A stretch of DNA of 64,000 bases, taken from NCBI RefSeq assembly GCF_910592395.1, contig NC_088312.1:16437292-16501291 (forward strand), written 5' to 3'. The DNA is from Lineus longissimus. Lineage: Eukaryota; Nemertea; Pilidiophora; Heteronemertea; Lineidae. Shown in pieces: positions 32,501 through 45,300 of this stretch (positions are counted from its first letter, which is position 1; every line of letters starts with the position of its first letter). Below the pieces are notes generated by a model. That model was not told the DNA's origin. It did no database searches and worked only from the letters and a program-made list of their open reading frames with translations. Position numbers and translations under genes: made by a program.

Positions 32501-35176
32501 TACCCGAGGTGAGCACACGGTCCCTGGACCATTTCAATTAAGTAACTTGATGGGTAGTTTGGCAGTTCGATACAAAATATGGCGCGCTTGTTAATTGGGT
32601 GATATTCTGATTGTTAACCCTCGGAAACTTTGTTGGTTGTTAAAAACATGCCTGACTGACATTTCAGTATATCGCCCTCCTTTGCGGGCACATTTTTGGC
32701 TCACCGTAGGGGAGTCTATACAATGACGCAGTGTCCGGCGTCCGATTTTTTTTTGAGTTTGAAAAGAAACATATTGTATGATAAGCCCCCCCTTCTTAGG
32801 AGGGGTTCTTAAGATACACGCGTGTGCGGGAGTATAATGACGAGAAATAACGAGAGTAACTATTGAATACCCTACAAACAATTTTTTTTGGTTTTTCAAA
32901 ATAGCGCTGAATTAATAAATCAGACCAGTTGTAACAGGTTAAAGAACATCTGATTAATTTAAATCTTCATGGGAATTCGCTACATATGCTTAAGAAATTG
33001 GCCAATTATATTAATATTTTTATTAGGGAAATATCCGTCCTAAATAATGACACAAAAGGGTGGTTTTATATCAATTTTGTGTCGACATGGTCGAGGTCAC
33101 GTGACATAAACAAAACAATCGCACACACCTGTCCAAAAAAGGCACTTTAGGTAAGACAAATACGTTTTTCCAGCTTAAAACCACACTGACGACTAAGTTA
33201 TATTGGTCTACTGCCCAAATCTGAAGTATCAAAATGAATCACAAACTAGAACTAGCTCTATTTAGCTATAGTTGCGTGAAAAATTCGGTTAAGCGACATT
33301 CTGCACCCTAGCGGCCAATAATTAAACTACTTCAGCCGTCTGCTCCGGTCTCGTTGGGGAGTTTTTCCCAAATGTACGCGATGATGACGTGCCCCATTAA
33401 CAACTATTTTAAAATGCGTTTCCAAAGTGAATGCATGAGGACAACCCATTTGTGTCGTAAATCACTGGAAACGCCCGATTCCCCTGATTCTGCAGGATGT
33501 TAAATCGGGCATTTTATTTCTTTCAATAAATCATAAGTGTCGCATTTACTCCTAGGCCCAGCTCTGTTCACCATCCCAAATGGCAATATTGCCAATTGGG
33601 CCGGACAATCACAAAAAACCCCCAATATTATACATTTCTTCCTGAATAATTCTTACAGTGACCATACCCCCATGAAAGACAGTTGCTTACGCTACACAAC
33701 AATCAAAAAAAATCGAGGGTCAACCATTGAACTTTTGAGATATGTTGAATTTTGCACAAATCAGCGAAAAACGCACCAACTGGCAGTGGACGGCTTTTCA
33801 AAACAGGGCCGTTGTACTGGGTAAAAACGTTACGCTATCGTAGGGGGGTTCGGGGGTGCTCCCCCGACCTAAAGCGGGGCTCACTAAGTCCTTGACTTTA
33901 CATATTACTGTATTAGGCCTTTTTTTATTAGTTGGTTTACGGGACTGCCAGCGATAAAATCTCTGATTTTAGAAAGAAAAGAAATCTGGGATTTCCCTAT
34001 TATTTTTTACCGCCAATCATATGCTGCAAAACACTTGTTTATTTTCAAAATCAGATGAAAAAACCGTGTTCTTTTTATCCTGCCGATCGTTTACATCAGG
34101 ATGGCATTGTTTATTCTAAGCATCGCAATAAAAAACTGTCAATATCTCGTTAGAATCGAACTTTTTGGTGTTGTTTTCATTGTGTGTAGCAGCACCGCGT
34201 CTATTTTATTATGTATGCCTATGCGGATGTAACATTTTTTAAAAATTTCTTCCTCCACCATGTTCGATGTACACTTTTTATAACATTCCCTTTAAAAAGT
34301 TGGTCTATTCTTGTTTTGTTTTTTTTATTTTCCCCTCCGACATTGATTTTTTCAAGAAATGTCCCTTTAACCAACTAATTAAAAAAAGGCCTAACTGATA
34401 TTTTGAAAACACCAGTCATATACATAGGTTTACAAATTTTCAGCAAAGATTTTTATAGCATGTGAAGTTAGCTTCACTGTTTATTATTGGTATCGACTGT
34501 CAGCACGTGGCGACGCTGACCGAAAAATCGCTGCCACAGAAGGGGGTTAAGATTCTTCTCACTTAAACATTCAACAGAAAACATTCTTTTAAGAACACTT
34601 TTCACAAGCCCTGTGCATTTAACCCCCTTAGCTAGCTTAAGGGAATTAAAGATGTATCATATGATGAGGCTACTACTGTTAACTGCGAGCATTTTATTTT
34701 CACGAATGCGCTCTCTAACACAAACTTAAAAATCCAGAATAGCTCAATATAGTATTATTCATTGACCATTAAATTTCGATGGCAAATGAAATATTCAGTC
34801 AACCGCTTATTGAAACTAGCCAATTCACTTAAGTGGATGTTAAATACATCGCAAACCACAGGCTGCACTATATGCTGTGGCTTATTTTCATTCTGCTTTT
34901 GCTTAGGTGCCCTGCAAGAGTTCCACTCAGTCATGAATTTAGTGCTTTACTTATCATAATGTTGGCATCACAATGTGAGTGGTGGTATTTTTGAGCTTTG
35001 TGGCGAGGGTTTTTAGTAGGCCACAGAGAAGTGTATTCAAGTAGCTTTTTTTTAAACACATTGGGCTAAAATTTCTACATCTGAATCTTCACTCTCCTGA
35101 TCTTGATTTTTGTACTGATACCTGCCCGTGCAGTATTAATGCTTTACACGTTCAAGTAACAGAAACTTTTGCGTGG
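32501..35176. other. No gene; one more repeat head at 32693
   Basis: TTTTTGGCTCACCGTAGGGG at 32693 is followed by TATACAATGACGCAGTGTCC, the same head as at 35177 and 42323 but without a recognisable array behind it. The remainder is AT-rich, with a GC hairpin at 33841-33862 (GGGGGTTCGGGGGTGCTCCC region). No exon is recognised. Confidence 0.5.
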
Positions 35177-36660
35177 TTTTTGGCTCACCGTAGGGAAGTC
35201 TATACAATATCGCTGTGTCTGTCGTCGTCTGTGTCCTGTTTCAAAAACAGTGGCATGTTTTTTAACCGCTAGAGTTATGAACTTGAAACTTAGTACACAG
35301 GACCTTCCAGGTCAGGTGACATAGGACACTGAATTTCGGTCCGAATGGATTCTTGACTTGGCCACCAGGGGACCAGAAGGGGAAACCTAAAAAGCATCCT
35401 AGCAAGGATACATCAAATATCATACGGGTTTTTGATTTGACCTATATACGTGTCTCATGAGTGTTTTATTTGACCTACTTTTCGTGTGTCTGTTGTGTCT
35501 GTTGTCGTCGTCTGTTGTCTGTCGTCAGTGTCCGTCGTCATCTGTATCCTGTTCCAAAACATGGCACGTTTCTTAACCGCTTGTGCTATGAAACTTTGGT
35601 CAGGTGACCTCTGACAGTGAATTTCGGTCTGATTTGTTTCTTGATTAGCCACTAGGGGGCCAGAAGTGGAAACCTTAAAAGTGTGATATCTCTCTAATGA
35701 GTGACTCATTTTCGATAAAATATTTATGGTAGGTTGTCCTAGCAAGGATACATCACATATTGTACGGGTTTTTGATTTGACCTAATTTTCACGGTCACAG
35801 AGGTCACAATGGCGTAAATTGGCCATTTGAGTGTAACCCCTGTTGGCCAAGTCGAGAATCAGATCAGACCAAAATTCGTTGTCAGCGGTTATATGACGTA
35901 GAGAGTCATGTGTACCAAATTTTAAGTTCATAGCTTTAGCGGTTAAGAAACATGCCATAGGGCCAAAACTAAAAAGGTAAAAAGTGCAATATCTCTCGCT
36001 TATTAGTGACTTGTTTTTGATGATATTTTTATGGTAGGTCCTCCTAGTGAGGATACATCACACATTATATGGGTTTTTGATTTGACCTGACTTTCAAGGT
36101 CACAGAGGTCACAATGGCATAAATTGGCCTTTTGAGTGTTACCTATGGCACGTTTCTTAACCGTTAAAGCTATGAACTTGAAATTTGGTACACATGACTC
36201 CCTATCACATGTAACCTCTGACACCGAATTTTGATCCGATTCTTGACTTGGCTACCAGGAGGCCAAAACTAAAAAAACGGTAAAAAGTGCAATATCTCGC
36301 TTATTAGTGACTTGCTTTCTATGATAGTTTTATGGTAGGTACTCCAAGCAAGGAAACATCACATGTCATACCAACTAGTTTTGTCCTACATACTACACAT
36401 GTAGCATGTTTCTTAACCAGGATGAATTCCTGACCACTAATATCTATACGGTGAGCACGATTGCCCCAGGCCATTTCATTAGTGACTTGTTTTTGATGAT
36501 ATTTGTTTTGTTTGGTACTCTAAGTAAGAATACATCACATGTCATACCGACTTTGATTTGACCTATATACTATAATTGAAGCATGTTTCTTAACCAGGAT
36601 GAATTCCTGACCACCAAATATCTATACGGTGGGCACAATTGCCCCTTGCCGTTTCATTGC
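35177..36660. mobile_element. TTTTTGGCTCACC-headed element with about 300-bp tandem units
   Basis: The head TTTTTGGCTCACCGTAGGGA is followed by a CTGTCGTCGTCTGTGTCCTG tract, then diverged units of about 270-330 bp. Each has GCACGTTTCTTAACCG, a GAACTTGAAATTTGGTACAC variant, GGTAGGT-CTCCTAG-AAGGA and GGGTTTTTGATTTGACCT. Unit order and words match the element at 62770-63767 read on the other strand, so the two are one family in opposite orientation. The right boundary is uncertain. Open frames across it are not gene-like. Confidence 0.7.
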
Positions 36661-37137
36661 ATTGTACTTGATGTGGCTCATAATCTCTCTTTCATAAGTT
36701 TTTTTCATTACCCTTAGTTTTCATGAACAAATCTGTTGCCATGCCACTACAAAATGTTTTAAAGCAATATTTGATCAGCTCTTGGGATTTAATGCTTTTT
36801 CACGGAAGGTATCTGATGGCCAGAAATGCTTCGGTGCTTAAGTTAGCAATAGGATTGACCACAGTATATGAGTGTGTCGTGATTGATTTAATCATTTATT
36901 TATGTGCTGATAATATTTGCTTCAGTCTTTAATCCCTGTAGAACAGAAAAAATGTCCAGCATTTAATTTAAGCAATTGCTGAAGGATAGACACATTTTTG
37001 CACGTTACTTTCGCAAGTCGAAGGTGCTTTTTCACAAAAAAAAACATATAAAAACTGCAAAAATCTGTTTGAGTTCCATCTTTAGCTCACCTGGGTCCTT
37101 CGTCAGTCAACAATGGGGGCACCTTTGCTCACTGTTG
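36661..37137. other. No gene; short repeat head at 37081
   Basis: TTTAGCTCACCTGGGTCCTT at 37081 is another variant of the common head. No coding feature is supported. Confidence 0.45.
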
Positions 37138-37265
37138 AGAGTATCTAGAAAGCTAAGACCTTTAGAAACCTGAGACCCTTGATACTAGGAACCTAAGACC
37201 CTTGATACTAGGAAATCACCACAAGTCCAATTTTCAAGGCACCACCCCTAAAAACTACCCTCCAC

Positions 37266-37991
37266 GTGAAAGAACTTGGCGCTACTGTGCGAATGCAGCC
37301 TATTCAAAGTGGAGAAACAGAATGGAAATCTGCTACAATTACCAAACGGCTAAAGCAAAGGACTTTTGAGGTGAAAACAACTGATGGGACCTTGCTTAGG
37401 ACGATAATAAACCCTTCAGCCTTGCTTAGGCGTAATAGACAACATCTTTACTTAAAACCCCATGATGAATGTACGCCGCCACAACCCTAGAAATTGAACC
37501 CTTTGCCTCCTGAGCCACTACCCACCTGGGACACGAGAGCACTTTTTCCATAATTGTGTTTACCTGTGAGAAATGCCGTGAGTACTTGCCATTGTGTAGT
37601 TCTAATGGCCGCCGAATCATTAGAGTAGTTATGGAAGTTGTTAGCAGATGGCAAGACTATGCATTCACTTAAAACGCAAGTTTTTTGGAGGTGTACCCAT
37701 TACGCGTGACGTGTCCTGGAATAGCAAATTTCTACGTAGGCAAAGGGTTAACATGCAAGGAACTGTGATGAATAGTAGTATGTCTGTACTGTATGCGCTG
37801 CCTGAGAAAGTGACAATTCTATCACCACTGAGCAACCAAATGCCGGTAATATTCCTATTCCTATGCCTACACAAATGCCGAACAATTCAGAGACTCGAGC
37901 TCCAAATGAGCCAACGGGTTATTTCCTGCGCCAATCTGGTCGTATTAGTAGATCGCCTGCTCTAGATTTGCAGATGAGCAAACTTCAATAA
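37266..37991 (+). pseudogene. C-terminal pol tail of a third Ty3/gypsy element
   Basis: The open frame 37266-37490 contains ATVRMQPIQSGETEWKSATI, then TFEVKTTDGT and RRNRQHLYLKP. This is the end of Mag-type integrase, where an xGxxVRxxP...W..A fold closes with RRNRxHL. After several stops the same frame contains GYFLRQSGRISRSPALDLQM and a stop at 37989-37991; RSGR-type motifs close such pol proteins. GTAGGGGAGATG near 38211 could be a polypurine tract followed by a degraded LTR. No upstream pol domains were found. Confidence 0.65.
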
Positions 37992-38559
37992 ATAATGTGC
38001 CCGAAAGCATTATTTCATGTGCAAGGTAGTGACCAAAAAATTGCTTTAAAGCATGCTCTGCGACTCTTCATAGGTGTACTGTTGCTACATGGACAGTGTC
38101 AATTTAGATTTAGAGTGATTGCTATATATGATTACGGTCTTGGATTTATCGTTTCATGAATGTTATAATCTTCTCTAACTGAATTAATTTCTTCATTCAG
38201 CTTTCAAAGTAGGGGAGATGTTCAGTGGACGTGATCATAAATCACTCGTGTTATAAGATTAGTTAGTTTCCCTTAGTACAGGTGGCAGCATCTTCTTGTC
38301 TGTGACATTGTGTTGGTCAGCATCCCTCCCTCCCTCCTTCTTGTAAGATGGCTTCTGTGTATCAAAACCTGTAGTCTACTGTGTTATCTCCTTATTTATC
38401 GACTCCAAAGTTGTGGACACTCCACTAAACATGGCCTGCTCTCACCGTATAAGATTGAATTGACAGCAGTTAATCAAACTGCGCAATGTGAACAAATCTT
38501 CCAAAGAAAAATGCCACACAATCCAAACTCAGTGGAATTCAGAAGTCTGTCAGGAACAG

Positions 38560-39115
38560 GGACCTGGTTTGATGTAAATATGCTGAGTAAAAACGATGAA
38601 AAGACTGAATTGATGATCTTTGCATCAACACATTCACTCAAGAAAATTCACCATGTGGTTCTTAAAGTTGGTGACACCCAAATTACATCTTCGAGTAGTG
38701 TGCGCTACCTCGGTGTCGTGTTTGACACTAGCTTAACCTTGGAGCAGCAGGTAAACAGTGTTTGCAGGTCAGCTTACAATCAGCTAAGACTCATTGGTCA
38801 AATCAGGCGTTACCTCACCAGGCACCGCGCACAAGGACTAGATTTGGCAAGCGTACATTCCAGTGTGCCGCAGCAGCACTCTGGAATGACCTCCCTAGTA
38901 ATATTCGAAATGCGGACTCCATCACAACTTTTACGACACTCCTCAAGACCCACCTTTTTTAACAACATTACGAACATTAGAATTGTTCATTGTTGTCAAA
39001 GACTATACTTCTTATAGAGACTCTGTTTTTGTTAAGCGCCTTTGAACGGCCCAATATAGGACTGATAAGGGCGCTATATAAATGTGATACATAGATAGAT
39101 AGATAGATAGATAGC
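38560..39115 (+). mobile_element. LINE fragment (CR1/L2-like), internally deleted
   Basis: The coding part starts near 38565 with the reverse transcriptase thumb-type block WFDVNMLSKNDEKTELMIFA. It continues through VRYLGVVFDTSLTLEQQVNS and SAYNQLRLIGQIRRYLTRH. The sequence then jumps, with a frame change, to RTFQCAAAALWNDLPSNIRN and TLLKTHLF, so roughly 130 residues present in the related fragment at 61150 are missing. The 3' end has GGGCGCTATATAAATG followed by a (GATA)n tail at 39090-39114. A GCGCTATATAAAT end plus simple-repeat tail is typical of the CR1/L2 group. Confidence 0.82.
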
Positions 39116-39231
39116 ATTATCAGATGGACAGACACCAAACCAGAACTGGCTTCTCAGAGCTATTAATTGCCATCAGGTCATTGGGGCACTCTTCAAAGAA
39201 GGCGAAATCTGTCAAAGTATGAAAACATATA

Positions 39232-39409
39232 CAGTAGAACCTCTATATTCAGGACACCCTCTGGACTGACAAATGCTGTCCTTAATAGAGAGGTGTCCTG
39301 GTTAGAGTGGTCCAATTCAACAGAAACAACCAATTTGGGACTGAAACTGCTGTCCTTAATAGAGAGGTTATCCTTGATAGAGAGGTGTCCGCTAAGGGAG
39401 GTTCCACTG
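39232..39409. mobile_element. Pogo/Tc1-like MITE (178 bp)
   Basis: Ends CAGTAGAACCTC and, inverted, CAGTGGAACCTC, flanked by TA (39230-39231, 39410-39411). The interior repeats TTAATAGAGAGGTGTCC-like words. It is non-coding. Confidence 0.85.
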
Positions 39410-39600
39410 TATTGGACAATATATCGAGGGGGTTCTGTTTCTGGTATCAAGGGTCTTAGGTTTCTAGGTGTGTCTTATGTTTCTAGCATCAAGGGTCTTA
39501 GGTTTTTAGTTGGGTCTTAGGTTTCTAGCATCAAGGGTCTTAGGTTTCTAGAGGTCTTGGGTGTTAGGTCTTAGGTCTTGGCTTTCTAGACACCCCACTG

Positions 39601-41752
39601 TTGAGTCTTATGAAACCTATGACAACATGACTTGACACATAAAGTGTCATTACCATTTGACCTACTTTCTGGGCTCCAGGCGGCCATCTTTGAAAACCTT
39701 ATTTTGTCAATATCTCATGAACGCTGATAGCTAGAACCATGAAATTTTTACTGTCAATACTTCTGATGAGACTTCATGATATAATGTACGGGTCTTTGAT
39801 TTGACCTACTTTTGAAGGTCACAGAGGTCATACTCTAAAATTTCAGCAAAGATGGCATGCTTCGTCAGTAATTGTCGTACATTCTTCAAATTAGATACAG
39901 GTCCTGTACTTTTAGCAAGAGCCAATATCATTGGTGACACAGGTAAATGCGTTAGTCATAAAAATGACAATGCTACATTTAAGTGTATACGGGAAAACAT
40001 TGTAGCCTTATTGTCTTATATGACCCGCCTTGAGAAAATTAGCCCACTGGACATCCCTTCAAATTCATCAAACAAACAAGAAAACTAGGTCCGAATGATT
40101 GACGGTTCCTCACCGACGGATTCATGTCGATAATAAACAAATTGGAAATTGATGCATGCAGACCTGTTTTGTGCAAAGTAGACACAATTCAGGATGAAGT
40201 CGACTGCTGTCCCCAATTCTATCGAACAGCTGGGATGATTAGCAAGACATGTTGGCCACATCTTGGAAGTATCTGTAAGTCAGTCAACGTACCCATCTTC
40301 TTTCTCACGATTTGCAATGTCTGTGTCGGGGACGGTGATATTTGCTGATTGTCCGCCATTTTTACTGTCTGATGTTGCTTCCAACTACGAATGTTATGAT
40401 ATCTTACGCTTGCTATGATATTGGTCGTATGGGGTGACATGTGGCTGAAGAAAGGTAAATTTGCAATCAATATTTTCAGAAGTTTTTAAACATGTATAGT
40501 ATTTCTTGTGTCTCCTAGTAGGATGAAACCTAACTGTGAATTCAATCCTTAATTTAAGGAACAAAAAATGTGTTTCATCTTCAAAAGTAATTACATGTAC
40601 CAAGCAGTGACTTGTTTTAAAATGAAAAGATTTAATTCTAACTGGCATGATGCTTTTAAATGCAGGTTTTACATATATAATCCAATATGGTTGAATAAAA
40701 TTTTATCATCTAAGACATTGTACGACTCATTTGTGATGTTGCACCAATACACCCTCTCCTCACCCTTTAAAGAATGTGGAATTGTCTGCGAGAGGAGTTC
40801 GGTGTTCTCTCACTTAATTAACGTCAGCATGAATTAACATAGGAGGGAGGTTCTCCCAGATCAAGGTGGCACCATTCAAACACAGTTTGTGATAAATGAC
40901 AACAAAAATTTACCTTGTTGAGTGGTACACTAACAACTCCCTGCTCCCCTCCCTCTCAAAGTTACTAGTGATTTACTGAAGACGCCCTAGCTATTTATAG
41001 GGTAGTTTACATGGGGCCAACCGATCTCGATTGATCCAGATCGGTCTAGATTGGGCTGTGTAAACATGCAAGAATGTCATCTGGTCTGGTCTTGTTCGAT
41101 GTACAAATATTTGCGTCATTACGAGAGTTACGTCATTTGTGGTGCTGTGAGCAATTTGATCTGGTCTGGTCTGGTCTGGTTTAGTTCTGTGTAAACGACA
41201 CTTATATACAAAGTGTCCCCGTCCTACATTATTTCCTCCTATTCTTGTTGATGGTACTTGTTTTGGAGAAAAGGCAGCTAAAACTCCCTTCTCAAAATTC
41301 CTAATAGGTGGTACCATACTCCAGCACAGCAATAGTAGTTCTCCAAGCATCGTCAATGGTGATCATCTTTGTCAAGCCTCACTCGAGGAACTATGTAACA
41401 ATTTCAGCGAGTGCATGTAAATTGGACATTTGGCCCGGCACCCGGGAGATTGCAACGCTGGCAGCGCTGCACAAACTGACAAAATTATATTGTGCACTGC
41501 TGCAGTTCATGATATTTGTTTCGATAAAAAAAATAAATTTTTAGTCGATTTTTACTTTATTGTGATGGAATAAGTTTCGAAAAAGACTTCTCAGTATGAT
41601 AACGACACTGACACAACTGATTTGCCTTTATATGCCTCTTTTGAGGCTTTTAAGTACACTGAAGATGCTACAGGTACATGAAAAAACCACAGGGATTTGT
41701 GGCAAAAAGTGCTAATTACAAGAAATAACAAGAGCTACGCAGAGCGAGCACA
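39601..41752. other. No gene; small repeats
   Basis: A fragment of the GGCCATCTT/GGTCACAGAGGTCA class lies at 39655-39830. A probable small foldback lies at about 41006-41205 (GGTAGTTTACATGGGGCC, later TGTGTAAACGACAC) and includes a (TCTGG)n tract at 41158-41180. Short open frames at 39852-40837 show no recognisable motif or splice structure. Confidence 0.45.
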
Positions 41753-42225
41753 TTATACGCCCGCCATAAGAGTAAAGGGTGGTTGGTCAGGGTGAAAAGT
41801 GTGTTTGCAATTGTACCGGGGAAATGCACTGCAGTACATGCAAAAGAAAAGAAAATGAGTTATCACACTCGAAACTTAATGAAGAGGCTTTTTGGGCCCA
41901 TATTAGTGATCTGCAAAGCAGGTTTGGTGGATATCGATGGTGCGCAAACAGTGACATGATATAAAATTTCAGTAATTGCACGGACAATGAAAGGTAAGCG
42001 GAAAATGGAAGCAGGTCTTCGTGACCTTGACCTTTGACCTTTTGACCTCCAAATCTATAGGCTTCTTGGGGCCTATACTAAGGCCCTGCAAACCAGGTTT
42101 GGTGAATATACATGATGTTGAATTTCGGTAATCGTGTGGACAATGAAAAGTTAATGGACAGACACATAGACAGACGGACACCGAGCACCATACCATAATA
42201 CGCTCCAGAGCAGGCGTATAAAAAA
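41753..42225. mobile_element. Small repeat element with TTATACGCCYGC inverted ends
   Basis: The left end TTATACGCCCGCC and the right end GCAGGCGTATAAAAA are inverted relatives. The interior has two related units with GACCTTGACCTTTGACC and GGGCC-ATA-TA-TGA/AAGGCCCTGCAAACCAGG words. Non-coding. Confidence 0.55.
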
Positions 42226-42322
42226 TCCACACCTCCTATATACCCGTTACAAAAGGGAATAAACATAGTCCAACAACCAGACTTCTGAACATTCGATGCA
42301 ATCACCCAAACCTAAATCCTAC

Positions 42323-42361
42323 TTTTTGGCTCGCCTGGGAGCCTTTACTATGACGCAGTGT
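42323..42361. repeat. TTTTTGGCTC element head abutting the satellite
   Basis: TTTTTGGCTCGCCTGGGAGC followed by CTATGACGCAGTGTCC is nearly the same head as at 32693 (ACAATGACGCAGTGTCC). GGCTC/GAGCC forms a short hairpin. The first satellite monomer begins directly after it. Confidence 0.7.
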
Positions 42362-45300
42362 CCAAACTTTCGAGATTCAGCGACGATAAGTTGTTATTCA
42401 ACTAGCAATATAACGTTTTGGCGATGAGAGTCTGTCGGCGATGGTGCTTGTCACTAACGATCGCGCTCATTTTGGTTATACAGAGTCCATATGACCGTTC
42501 GGACAAATTGCGACCAAAATTTCTATATTCCCGACGATAAGTTGTCATTTGACTAGCGAAAGAGCCTACGGTCGATTATAGTCAGTTGGCGATGGCACTC
42601 ATTACAACCATCCTGCTCATTTTTGTTATACAGAGTCGATATGACCGTTCCGACAAATTGAGATTGAAATTTCGAGATTCCGCAATGATAAGTTGTCATT
42701 CGACTAGCGATATAGCCTACTGGCGATGATAGTCGGTCAGCGTTGTTGCTCGTCTCGAACGATCACGCTCATTTTGGTTATACAGTGTCATGATGACTGT
42801 TCGGACATATTGAGACCTTAACTTCGGGATTCCGCGACGATAAGTAGTCATTCGGCGTGTGATATAGCCTACGATCGATAATAGTTGGTTTGGACTGTGT
42901 GGACTTATTGAGACCAAAATAGCGAGATTCTGCGATGATAAGTCCTCATTCGAATAGCAATATAGCCTACTGGTGACAATAGTTGGTCGGCGATGTCGCT
43001 CTTCGTGACCGACTGCTCTCATTTTGGTTATACAGAGTGGAGATAACAGTTACGACAAATTGAGACCAAAATTTCGAGATTCTGCATCGATAAGTTGTCA
43101 TTCGACTGGCGATATAGCCTACTGGTGAAGATAGTCGGTTGGCAATGGCGTTCATCGCAACCAATCTTGTCATTGCAACCAATCGCGCTCATTTTGGTTA
43201 AACAGAGATGACCGTTCGGACAAATTGTCACTGAGATTTCAAGATTCTGCAATGATATGTTGACATTCAACTAGCGATATAGCCTACTGGCAATGATAGT
43301 TTGTCGGCGATGGTGTGACCGATCATGCTTATTTTGGCTATGCAGAGTTGAGATGGCTATTCAGACAAATTGAGACAGTAATTTAGAGATTCCACGACGG
43401 TAAGTTGTCCTTCGACGTGTGATATAAACTTACTGTCTATTATAGTCGGTTTGGACTGTTTAAACAAATTGTGAGATTCTGTGACAATAAGTTGTCATTC
43501 AAATAGCAATAAAGCCTATTTGTGATAACAGTAGGTCGGCGATGGCGCTCTTCGCGACCAACGGCTCTCATTTTGGTTATACAGAGTCGAGACAACCATT
43601 CCGACAAATTGAGACTGAAATTTCGATATTCCCTATAAAATGGTGTCATTTGATTAGCGATAGAGCCTTCTAGCGAAGTTGGTCGGTCGGCGATGGAGAT
43701 CATCGCAACCGAATGCGCTCATTTTGGTTATACAGACCGGATATAACCGTTCGGACAAATTGAGACTGAAATTCTGAGATTCTGCAACGATAAGTTGTCA
43801 TTTGACTAGCAATATGGCCTTCTGGCGATAATGGTTGGTTCTCGCCTGACGGCTCTCATTTTGGTTATACAGAGTCGAGATGACTGTTCCGACAAATTGA
43901 GACTGAAATTACGAGATTCTGCAATGATAAGTTGTCATTCGACTAGCGGTATATGCAACTGGAAATGACATTTGGTCGGCAATAGCGCTCGTTGTGATCG
44001 ATCGTGCTCATTTTTGCTATACAGAGACGAGATGACCGTTTGGACAAATTGAGGACAAAATTTCAAGATTCTGCAATGATAAGTTGTCATTCAACTAGCG
44101 ATATAGCCTAATGGCGATGATAGTCGGTCGGCGATGGCACTCGTTGCCACCAATCATATTTATTTTCGTTATACAGAGATGACTGTTCGGACAAATTGTG
44201 AACCAAGTTTTCAGATTCTGCGACGATAAATTGTTATTTGACTAGCGATATAGCCTACTGGCGATGAGAGGCGGACGGCGATGGTGCTCTTCACAAACGA
44301 TCGTGCTCATTTTGGTTATACAGAGTCGAGATAAACGTTCAAACAAATTGAGACCAAAATTCGCAGATTCCACGACAGGAAAAGGTCATTCGTCTAGCGA
44401 TGTAGCTTACTGGTGATGAGAGTCGGTCGGCAATGGCGTTCGTCGCGTCCAATCATGTTCATTTTGGTTATACAGTGTCAAGACGACAGATCGGAACAAT
44501 TGAGACCAATATTTTGAGATTCTGTGACAATAATTTGTCATTCAAATAGCGATATAACCAACCTACTGGCGATGAGATTCATCCGGCGATGGTGCTGGTC
44601 ACGAAGGATCGCAATCACTTTGGTTATACAGAGTCGAGATGACCGATTGGACATATTGAGACGGAAATTGAGACTGAAATTTCCAGATTCCGCGACGATA
44701 AGGTGTTATTTGATTAGAGATAGAACCTACTTGGGAAGATAGTCGGTTGTCGATGGCGCTCATCACCACCAAATATGCTCATTTTGGTTATATAGTGTCG
44801 AGATGACCGTTTGCGACCGAAAGATTGCGACGGAAATTTCAATATTCCATGACAATAAGGTGTCATTTGACTAGCGATAGAACCTACTTGCGAAGACAGT
44901 GGGCTGGCGATGGCAACGGATCGCGTTCATTTTGGTTATACCAAGTCGATATGACCGTTCGGACAAATAGAGACTAAAATTTCAAGATTCTGCAATAATA
45001 AGTTGTCATTCGACTAGCATATAGCCTGGCGAAGAGAGTCGGTTGTCGATGGCGCTCATCGCAACCAAACATGCTCATTTTGGTTTTACAGAGTTGAGAG
45101 AACTGTTCAGAGAAATTGAGACCAAAATTGCAAGATTCTATGACAATAAGTTGTCATTCGACTAGCAAATTAGCCTACAGTTGATTATATTCTGTTTGGA
45201 CTGTTTAAGAGCGCTATTGGTCGCGACGAGCGCCATCGCCAACCGACTGTCATCGCGAGTAGGCTATATCGCTAGTCGAATGACATCTGTCACCGAAACA

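Larger units (their letters stand above)
37138..39600. repeat. Inverted minisatellites bracketing a 2.3-kb block
   Basis: Left: 37146-37215 carries TCTAGAAAGCTAAGACC and repeats of AACCTAAGACCCTTGATACT. Right: 39435-39598 carries repeats of CATCAAGGGTCTTAGGTTTC and GGTCTTGGCTTTCTAGA, the reverse complement. CACTGTTGAG sits on the outer side at both ends (37130, 39596) in direct orientation. Between them lie the gypsy tail, the LINE fragment and the pogo-like MITE. This may be a foldback element that collected insertions. Confidence 0.6.

Noticed and set aside
36723-36932. 69-codon frame with hydrophobic end as a small membrane protein
   Set aside because: It lies at the edge of a tandem-repeat element with no supporting signals; composition is that of AT-rich non-coding DNA.
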